A stretch of DNA of 7,368 bases from DASPKO01 sp035628055 (GTDB lineage: Bacteria; Planctomycetota; Phycisphaerae; Phycisphaerales; UBA1924): positions 1 to 7,368 of the forward strand of contig DASPKO010000292.1 in the NCBI GenBank assembly GCA_035628055.1, read 5' to 3'. Position 1 is the stretch's first letter, and each line of letters starts with the position of its first letter. Position numbers and translations under genes: made by a program. Of this stretch, positions 1 to 4,495 are shown in pieces. The notes under the pieces are model-generated. The model saw only the letters and a list, made by a program, of their open reading frames with translations. It was not told the origin of the DNA and did not search any database.

Positions 1-867
1 CGCCGCCCCCGCCACCGCCACCGACCCGCTCGCCCACTGCAGGCGCGTGAGGCGCTCCCCGTACAGCCAGTAGGAAGCGGAAGCCACCAGGAAGGGCTGG
101 AGCTGGATGACTCCCGAGGTGACCGCCACGCCCAGGCGGGCGATGCTGATGTAATAAAAGACGTGCCCGAGGGAGATGCCGATGACGGCCGAGACCAGCA
201 GGAGGGCGATCTCACGCGCCCCGAGCCCGAGCACCACGGCCCCGCCGCGCTCGCCCATCACGAGCATCGGGGCCACCATGCCCAGGGCGGTGTAGAGGCT
301 GATGACCGCGAAGGCGCGCACGGGGTGCACCCCGTGCATGAAGCGCCGGACCGACAGCGCGTAGGCCGCGAAGAGCGCCCCCGAGGCCACCGCCAGCGCC
401 ACGCCGAAGCCCGTGGCGCCGCGGGGCGGCGTCCTTCCCAGCAGGATCGTCCCGCTCGCTCCCAGGAAGACGAGCAGCACGCCCCCGAGGAACGCGGGCG
501 ACCGGATCACGCGGCGCTCCGACGGGAAGAGCGCAAAGGCCCCCACCGCGACGAAGGCGATCTGCGTGCGCAGCCCGAAGGTGAGCAGGCCCGGGTCGAT
601 CTTGTAGTGGGCCCAGGCGAAGGCCGCCTGCCCCAGCGTGTTGAAGACCGCCGGCAGCACCGCCGCCGCCCAGACGCTCCGGGGGATCGTGCGCCGGCAC
701 ACCCCCAGGACGACGACCGGCGCCCACAGCAGCGCGGCGAACCCGTAGCGCCACCCGTTGCTCGTCCAGAAGTCGACGTACTGGGCCAGGTGCCGCAGGA
801 ACAGCGGCACGCTCGACCACCCCGCCAGGGTCAGCAGCACGGTGATCAGGCCCGCGGCGTTGGACAT
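1..867 (-). CDS. DMT-superfamily (EamA-type) membrane transporter, C-terminus cut off by window edge
   Basis: This frame is open from an ATG at 867 to the window edge without a stop, giving 289 residues beginning MSNAAGLITVLL. The protein is almost wholly hydrophobic. About ten membrane segments can be drawn, roughly at residues 5-21, 35-50, 55-75, 84-104, 116-135, 143-162, 175-195, 209-228, 234-256 and 270 onward. This matches the two tandem five-helix EamA repeats of drug/metabolite transporters. The second half carries typical EamA elements: SAVIGISLGHVFYYISI, then a segment with a Q-P kink (VIQLQPFLVASAS), then GERLT just before the last helix. Such proteins export small metabolites or drugs across the inner membrane; the substrate cannot be read from sequence. 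Family members are about 290-310 residues, so only a short tail is missing. No clear Shine-Dalgarno precedes the ATG; a GC palindrome sits there instead. The tRNA-Ala gene lies 75 nt upstream on the same strand. The assignment to EamA is based on topology and motifs, not a search. Confidence 0.85.
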   Translation of the reverse strand, partial: MSNAAGLITVLLTLAGWSSVPLFLRHLAQYVDFWTSNGWRYGFAALLWAPVVVLGVCRRTIPRSVWAAAVLPAVFNTLGQAAFAWAHYKIDPGLLTFGLRTQIAFVAVGAFALFPSERRVIRSPAFLGGVLLVFLGASGTILLGRTPPRGATGFGVALAVASGALFAAYALSVRRFMHGVHPVRAFAVISLYTALGMVAPMLVMGERGGAVVLGLGAREIALLLVSAVIGISLGHVFYYISIARLGVAVTSGVIQLQPFLVASASYWLYGERLTRLQWASGSVAVAGAA

Positions 868-887
868 CGGGCGCGGCGCCGCGCCCG
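868..887. repeat. Perfect 20-bp GC palindrome touching the transporter start codon
   Basis: The half-site CGGGCGCGGC is followed directly by its exact reverse complement, giving a 20-bp palindrome with no spacer centred on GGCGCC at 877/878. Its edge touches the ATG of the EamA-type transporter, so it occupies the place where a ribosome binding site would lie. In RNA it would form a stable hairpin just before the start codon; in DNA it has the symmetry of a homodimer operator. GC-rich DNA produces palindromes more easily than balanced DNA, so chance remains possible. No function is established. Confidence 0.5.
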
Positions 888-942
888 CCCCCGTCCGCGC
901 CGCCGGCACCGTGGCGGGCGCGGGCCCGGGCCGGGAAAGAAG

Positions 943-1015
943 TGGAGCGGAGGAGATTCGAACTCCCAACTTCCACCTTGCAAAGGTGGCACTCTGCCAG
1001 TTGAGTTACCGCCCC
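943..1015 (-). tRNA. tRNA-Ala(UGC): tRNA-Ala, anticodon UGC
   Basis: Read on the minus strand, the 73 nt fold into a full cloverleaf. The acceptor stem GGGGCGG pairs with CCGCTCC, and U8-A9 follow. The D stem is ACTC/GAGT with loop AACTGGCA. The anticodon stem is CCACC/GGTGG with loop TTTGCAA, giving anticodon UGC. The variable loop is AAGTT, and the T arm is GGGAG-TTCGAAT-CTCCT. The acceptor carries a G3-U70 wobble pair and A73 discriminator, the classic alanyl-tRNA synthetase identity set, which agrees with the anticodon. The 3' CCA is not encoded (the genome continues CTT), so it must be added by tRNA nucleotidyltransferase. Position 10 is A, pairing with U25, where G10 is more usual. The tRNA should decode GCA and, by wobble, GCG. 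No rRNA genes are visible nearby. Confidence 0.95.
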
Positions 1016-1025
1016 GCGGCAGCCG

Positions 1026-1059
1026 CCGTGAAGACCTCGGGCCGCCCGCGGCCTCACGG
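1026..1059 (-). other. Nested inverted repeat in the leader just upstream of tRNA-Ala
   Basis: An outer 6-bp arm pair, CCGTGA (1026-1031) and TCACGG (1054-1059), encloses an inner pair, GGCCGC (1040-1045) and GCGGCC (1048-1053). The inner and outer stems meet directly on the right side, with an 8-nt bulge on the left. The structure begins 10 bp before the 5' end of the tRNA and would lie in the precursor leader. It could help RNase P processing or simply reflect GC richness. A possible -10-like TATCAT (1073 down to 1068, minus strand) lies just upstream, but I find no matching -35 at normal spacing. Confidence 0.3.
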
Positions 1060-1213
1060 GGCACGGGATGATAACCACGGGGCGAGCCTTCGCCGCCCCC
1101 GCGCCGGGCGCACCCCCAACCCGCACAGACAGCAGCGGTGCGCCCTGTTTGCGCCCGCCTCGACCGCGGAGGGTCACCGTGCCCGGCCCACGCGCCGATA
1201 CCCACAGGCGCGC

Positions 1214-1220
1214 AAGGAGG
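1214..1220 (+). promoter_or_regulatory. Strong Shine-Dalgarno site for the 79-residue small ORF
   Basis: AAGGAGG is a 7-nt match to the anti-Shine-Dalgarno end of 16S rRNA. Eleven bases separate it from the ATG at 1232, slightly long but workable. Strong sites are rare in this window, being otherwise seen before the dockerin gene and the adaptor gene, so this one is good evidence that the small ORF is translated from 1232. Confidence 0.75.
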
Positions 1221-1231
1221 CGGGCTCATCC

Positions 1232-1471
1232 ATGGGAACATCCAAGCACACCTTCGACCAGGTCAAGCAGATCCTGGGCAAGCTCGACCGCAGCATCGAG
1301 GCGGCCCGCGCCCGCCGGCTCCAGGGACCTGCCCCTCTGACCGCACCGGTCGCGCCCCCGCGCCCGGGCTTCGCCCCCCAGCCCGCTCCGGCCGCGCCCG
1401 GCGGGCGCGTCCTGGCCAAGCCCATGCGCCCGACCGGGCCCCTCGGCGGCCCCGGCCCCGGCTTCCGCTAA
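1232..1471 (+). CDS. Small hypothetical protein: N-terminal helix, proline-rich tail (79 aa)
   Basis: I do not recognise this protein. It begins MGTSKHTFDQVKQILGKLDR and has two parts. Residues about 5-31 form a likely amphipathic, basic helix containing FDQVKQILGKLDRSIEAARA. Residues about 32-79 are rich in Pro, Ala and Gly, with PAP/APP repeats, and look disordered, ending PGPGFR. There is no signal peptide, membrane segment or cysteine. The start rests on the AAGGAGG site at 1214-1220, and codon use in the helical part is strongly GC at third positions, as in the neighbouring genes. The STAS-domain gene begins 44 nt after the stop on the same strand, so the two are probably co-transcribed. 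Longer open frames here extend upstream without an initiation signal and become Arg/Pro-rich nonsense. The helix could be an interaction module for another protein or a membrane surface, but that is a guess. Confidence 0.7.
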   Translation: MGTSKHTFDQVKQILGKLDRSIEAARARRLQGPAPLTAPVAPPRPGFAPQPAPAAPGGRVLAKPMRPTGPLGGPGPGFR

Positions 1472-1515
1472 AGCGCCGGAACCCGGCGCGATCCGCGGCC
1501 ACAGCGGTATCTGCC

Positions 1516-2001
1516 ATGATTCTCCGACGGATCCGCGAGTTCTTCCTCCCGCACGTCCGGCCGGTCGGCGCCCTGGCCATCCCGCACGAGTCCGGGCCTG
1601 GCCCCACCACCGGGCAGCACTGGGCCTGCGATCCGGCCCTGTGCACCGTCGACGTGCTGGGCCCGACCATGGTGGCCACCGTCGTCGAACGCGACCTGAG
1701 CGGGCAGCGCGTCGCCGACCTCTCTTTCCAGCTCCGCGCGGTCCTGAGCGACCCCGGCAACACCTCCGTCCGCAACCTGGTCGTCGACCTCCAGAACGTC
1801 GAGGTGCTCGACTCGACCTGCCTCGGCGTGCTCGTCGAGCTCCTCCAGGCCGTCAAGGCCCTGGGGGGGAATATCGCCGTCGTCAGCGCCGCGCACCGCG
1901 TCGAGGCGCTCTTCAAGCTCACGCGCCTCGACAAGGTCTTCCCGATCCGCCGCGAGGTCCTCTCGGCCATCGGCCTGGTCGAAGGACGCGCCGCGGCCTG
2001 A
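1516..2001 (+). CDS. STAS-domain protein, anti-sigma factor antagonist type (161 aa)
   Basis: Residues about 42-155 fit a STAS domain of the SpoIIAA/RsbV class. The strand RNLVVDLQNVEVLDST runs into helix CLGVLVELLQAVKALGG, then strand NIAVVSA, and ends with the helix-turn RVEALFKLTRLDKVFPI. In this family a Ser or Thr in the D-S-(S/T)-G-L-G loop is phosphorylated by an anti-sigma factor kinase; the unphosphorylated form binds the kinase and frees a sigma factor or other partner. Here the loop reads D99-S100-T101-C102-L103-G104, so T101 is the likely acceptor and C102 replaces the usual Gly. About 41 N-terminal residues, starting MILRRIREFFLPHVRP, precede the domain and resemble nothing I know. 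The ATG at 1516 has no evident Shine-Dalgarno site; the frame stays open upstream, but that part overlaps the small ORF and looks like shadow sequence. No HATPase kinase, PP2C phosphatase or sigma gene is visible, so the partner is unknown. Confidence 0.88.
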   Translation: MILRRIREFFLPHVRPVGALAIPHESGPGPTTGQHWACDPALCTVDVLGPTMVATVVERDLSGQRVADLSFQLRAVLSDPGNTSVRNLVVDLQNVEVLDSTCLGVLVELLQAVKALGGNIAVVSAAHRVEALFKLTRLDKVFPIRREVLSAIGLVEGRAAA

Positions 2002-2006
2002 ACCGC

Positions 2007-2026
2007 CCGGGCCGCTAGCAGCCCGG
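2007..2026. terminator. Candidate bidirectional hairpin spanning two convergent stop codons
   Basis: CCGGGC (2007-2012) pairs with GCCCGG (2021-2026) around an 8-nt loop that holds the dockerin gene's stop. The stops of the STAS gene (1999-2001) and the dockerin gene (2015-2017) are 13 nt apart, so any terminator for both must lie here or inside a coding region. There is no T-run on either side, so it is not a standard intrinsic terminator. The call rests on position and symmetry only. Confidence 0.3.
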
Positions 2027-2890
2027 CGCCCCAACCCCCTGGAACCACTGGCCCAGGAAGAAGCTGATGTCGCCCGTCGTGGTCGCGCCGGAGCCGTCCG
2101 CGTCGGCCTCCGTGGTCCCGTTCGCCAGGTCGGCAAACCAAGCCGACAGGAACGCGGTGATGTCGCCGGTGGTCACCTGTCCGTCGCTGTTGAAGTCGCC
2201 GGGGCAGGGGGGTTCGCTCGGCGTGGTGAACGACAGCCGCGTGACGATCAGCCCCTGCGGGTACCAGTTCGTCTCCTGCGTGTAGCTGTCCACGCCCAGG
2301 GCCTGCGTGTAGACGCTCCCGACCGTGTCGAGGCTCCCGTTGGCTCCGATGTTGTGCCCCTGGTGCCGGACGGTAATGAGCAGCGTTCCGCCCGCGTACG
2401 TGTAGGGCGCGGCGAAGGGGATCACCGTGCCGAAGGGGTTGATCTGGGGCGTGAGCGCCCCGCCCGGGAAGAACGCGTCCGCGATTGTCAGCGGCCCGGA
2501 GCGCACCAGCACCGCGTCGGGCCCGATGTTCTGCGTCGCGGTCGTGCTCAGCGCGCCGGGCGGATTCACCGAGGTGCTCAGCGTGATGTCGTAGTTCGGG
2601 AAGACCGCCGCGAAGCCCTGCCCCGGCCAGGTGGCGAAGACCTGCCAGCTCGGCCGCCGCCACGTGATCCCGGTGATCTGGCTCCCCGCGGGAATGCCGC
2701 CGAGCTCCTCGGGGCCGATGACCACCTGGTAGGACCGGGGCTGGGAGCGCAGGAGCGTGCTGTACCCGCCGCTCCCGGCCGTGGTCACCGCCGCTTGCGG
2801 CACCACCCACGTCTGGTCCTGCGCCGCCGCGACCGAGGTCAGGGCGAGCGCACACACGGCCGCCGCGTTTCGCACCGCGTTCTGCAGCAT
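2015..2890 (-). CDS. Secreted GC-type dockerin domain protein (291 aa)
   Basis: The start at 2890 is fixed by a strong GGAGGAG site and by a clean signal peptide. Residues 1-23 (MLQNAVRNAAAVCALAL..., ending VAAA) should be cleaved before QDQTW. Residues about 24-225 are a β-rich region with no charged core, including RSYQVVIGPEEL, ITGITWRRPSW, YDITLSTSV, VLVRSGPLTI and GTLLITVRHQGHN. It resembles a β-sandwich domain that I associate with planctomycete exported proteins. Residues 228-291 are a dockerin: two 12-residue calcium loops, D232-x-N-x-D236-G to D243 and D263-x-D265-G to D274, each followed by an F/W-rich helix, with Cys229 before and Cys291 at the very end. These are the only cysteines in the mature protein, so a disulfide closing the domain is likely. 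Role: exported, probably cell-surface-attached or extracellular; the partner is unknown. An upstream ATG at 3055 would bury the signal peptide and is rejected. Confidence 0.9.
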   Translation of the reverse strand: MLQNAVRNAAAVCALALTSVAAAQDQTWVVPQAAVTTAGSGGYSTLLRSQPRSYQVVIGPEELGGIPAGSQITGITWRRPSWQVFATWPGQGFAAVFPNYDITLSTSVNPPGALSTTATQNIGPDAVLVRSGPLTIADAFFPGGALTPQINPFGTVIPFAAPYTYAGGTLLITVRHQGHNIGANGSLDTVGSVYTQALGVDSYTQETNWYPQGLIVTRLSFTTPSEPPCPGDFNSDGQVTTGDITAFLSAWFADLANGTTEADADGSGATTTGDISFFLGQWFQGVGAPGC

Positions 2891-3127
2891 GGCAAACTCC
2901 TCCGCCCCCTCCCTGCCTCCCGGGCCCCGCAGCGTACGGGGGCGACGCCCCGTCCAGGCCGGAGCGCAGACCAAAGCGCCCGCAGTCACCGCGAACTCCC
3001 GACCTCCCCGCGATCGGGGCGACCGCTTATCGGGCCGCGGGTAGCGCGCGGACACCCGGGGTCAGGCCTTCGCGGGCCCCCGCACAGACCGGGCAGCTTC
3101 ACACCCCCGCCCGATCACCCCGAGTCG
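2891..3127. promoter_or_regulatory. Divergent intergenic region between the dockerin and HD-GYP genes
   Basis: The 237-bp gap must hold the promoters of both divergent genes. I see no convincing -35/-10 pair. A weak candidate for the dockerin gene on the minus strand is GATAAG (near 3027-3032) with a poor TGTCCG 17 bp upstream. Two compact hairpins are present: ACGGGG/CCCCGT with a 6-nt loop (2936-2953), which would lie in the dockerin 5' leader, and CCCCG-CGAT-CGGGG (3006-3019). Either could be regulatory or a result of base composition. Confidence 0.35.
2897..2903 (-). promoter_or_regulatory. Shine-Dalgarno site deciding the start of the dockerin gene
   Basis: On the minus strand GGAGGAG precedes the ATG at 2890 by six bases. 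This is close to ideal spacing and selects this start over the longer frame from 3055. The signal peptide that results begins at residue 1, which agrees with the choice. Confidence 0.8.
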
Positions 3128-4459
3128 ATGCGGCGGCGTGGGTTCCGAGCGCGGTGTTCTCAGCCCCGCCCCGCACCGCCCGATCTGGAGTATGTGCTCC
3201 GCGTTGGCATCGCGTCCGCGGTCCCTGGCATGGTCCTGGCCATGCCCGTCCTCCACCCGGAGAGGCCCGGACATGTTCTGCTCAAGCCCGGGGCCACCCT
3301 CGACGCCCCGGCGGTGGAGAAGCTGCGCGAGCTGAAGGTCGCGGTGCTCTGGGTCCGATACCCCGCCCTCGAGTTCCTCGCCCGGTACAACAGCCCGCGG
3401 ATCGTCCAGGAGCACGCGCAGCTCACCGCGGCGCTCTCGGAGGGTTTCGACGCGGTCTCGAAGCGCACCGCGGCCCCGATGGACTTCCGCGCGTACGCCG
3501 ACGCCGTCGGTGGGCTGCTCCGCTCCATCGTCGAATCGCCCGACGCCGCCCTGTTCATCCACGAGATCTCCGGCCGGCAGTCGCCCCTGCTGGCGCACTG
3601 CGCGAACGTCTGCTTCCTCGCGCTGCTCCTGGGTCTGCGGCTGGAGGGGTACCTGGTGCAGCAGCGGTCCGGCCTGCCCACGCACCGCGCCCGCAAGATC
3701 GAGAGCCTGGGACTGGGCGCCCTCCTGCACGACCTCGGGATGCTCCACCTGCCCGAGGGCGTGCTCGAGAAGTACCTGCGCACGGGCAAGGACGACGACC
3801 CCGCGATCCGCGAGCACGTGCGCCTCGGCTTCGAGCTGGTCCGGGGCAAGGTGCCGCCCACCGCCGCCGGCGTCGTGCTGCACCACCACCAGCGCTATGA
3901 CGGCAAGGGCTACCCGGCGCTGGCGCGGCTCGGGCGCGAGCCCGCCCCGCTCGCCGGGCTCCGCATCCACATCTTCGCGCGCATCGTCGCCGTCGCCGAC
4001 GCCTTCGACCGCCTGCGCCACCCGCCCGGGCCGGCGCCGGGCGGGCCCGCCGCCGAGGTCCGCCCCACCGCGCCGGCGGTGCGCGTCCTCCGCTGCCTGC
4101 TCGATCAGGCGCGCGCCGGCGTCATCGACCCGGTTGTCTTCCACGCCCTGCTGGCCGTCGTCCCCGCCTACCCGCCCGGGAGCGAGGTCCGGCTGAGCGA
4201 CGGCACGCGGGCCGTAGTCACCGGCTTCGATCGCACCGACCCCTGCCGCCCCACGGTGCGTCCGCTCACGGCCCCGCTGGCGGCCCTCGCCGACCAGGCC
4301 GTGCTGGGCGCCGAGCTGGACCTCTCGCGACAGCCGCGCCTGGCGATCGCCGAGTGCGATGGGCAGGCGACACTGGATGCCAACTTCTACCCGGGCGCCA
4401 TCCCCCAGCCCGAGCCCCGGACGCCGCGGAGCGTCACGCCGATGCGGGTTTCCGCGTAG
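3128..4459 (+). CDS. HD-GYP domain protein, putative cyclic-di-GMP phosphodiesterase (443 aa)
   Basis: HD-GYP proteins hydrolyse cyclic di-GMP at a di- or tri-metal site. Residues about 23-75 form a small N-terminal domain (VLRVGIASAVPGMVLAMPV, then a K/R-rich helix) often found before HD-GYP in this group. The HD-GYP core spans about 140-300: H157 in LLAHCANV, H201-D202 in LLHDLGMLHLPE, H230 in REHVRLGFEL, H253-H254 in HHHQRYDGKGYP (GYP at 261-263) and D291 in RIVAVADAFD. These cover the expected metal ligands. Two deviations: the usual HDxGK lysine is Met, and the usual Glu of HHE is Gln. The C-terminal part has YPPGSEVRLSDG and a β-rich stretch common after HD-GYP cores, then a Pro-rich tail. 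There are no membrane helices or receiver domain, so it is cytosolic with unknown input. The start is uncertain: the ATG at 3128 lacks a Shine-Dalgarno site, and a GTG at 3194 would begin exactly at the first domain. Confidence 0.9.
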   Translation: MRRRGFRARCSQPRPAPPDLEYVLRVGIASAVPGMVLAMPVLHPERPGHVLLKPGATLDAPAVEKLRELKVAVLWVRYPALEFLARYNSPRIVQEHAQLTAALSEGFDAVSKRTAAPMDFRAYADAVGGLLRSIVESPDAALFIHEISGRQSPLLAHCANVCFLALLLGLRLEGYLVQQRSGLPTHRARKIESLGLGALLHDLGMLHLPEGVLEKYLRTGKDDDPAIREHVRLGFELVRGKVPPTAAGVVLHHHQRYDGKGYPALARLGREPAPLAGLRIHIFARIVAVADAFDRLRHPPGPAPGGPAAEVRPTAPAVRVLRCLLDQARAGVIDPVVFHALLAVVPAYPPGSEVRLSDGTRAVVTGFDRTDPCRPTVRPLTAPLAALADQAVLGAELDLSRQPRLAIAECDGQATLDANFYPGAIPQPEPRTPRSVTPMRVSA

Positions 4460-4495
4460 CCACCGGGGCGGCCGCGGTCTCGCCGACCCGAGCGG

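Noticed and set aside
163..1071. Long plus-strand open frame over the transporter and tRNA region
   Set aside because: The product is Arg/His/Gln/Pro-rich with no domain pattern and runs through the tRNA. It is the antisense shadow of the EamA-type gene.
212..1177. Long minus-strand frame overlapping the transporter in another register
   Set aside because: It reads straight through the tRNA-Ala gene and gives Arg/Ala/Gly-rich sequence, while the register starting at 867 gives a coherent ten-helix membrane protein.
1138..1515. N-terminal extension of the STAS protein
   Set aside because: It overlaps the small ORF in another register, is Pro/Arg-rich, and has no initiation signal. The ATG at 1516 gives a normal STAS-protein length.
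2891..3055. Longer start for the dockerin protein
   Set aside because: It would put 55 residues before a textbook signal peptide; the GGAGGAG site before 2890 supports the shorter form.
2354..3127. Upstream extension of the HD-GYP frame across the dockerin gene
   Set aside because: The extension is antisense to the dockerin gene and is rich in Arg, Gly and Pro with no domain. The recognisable protein begins at 3128 or 3194.
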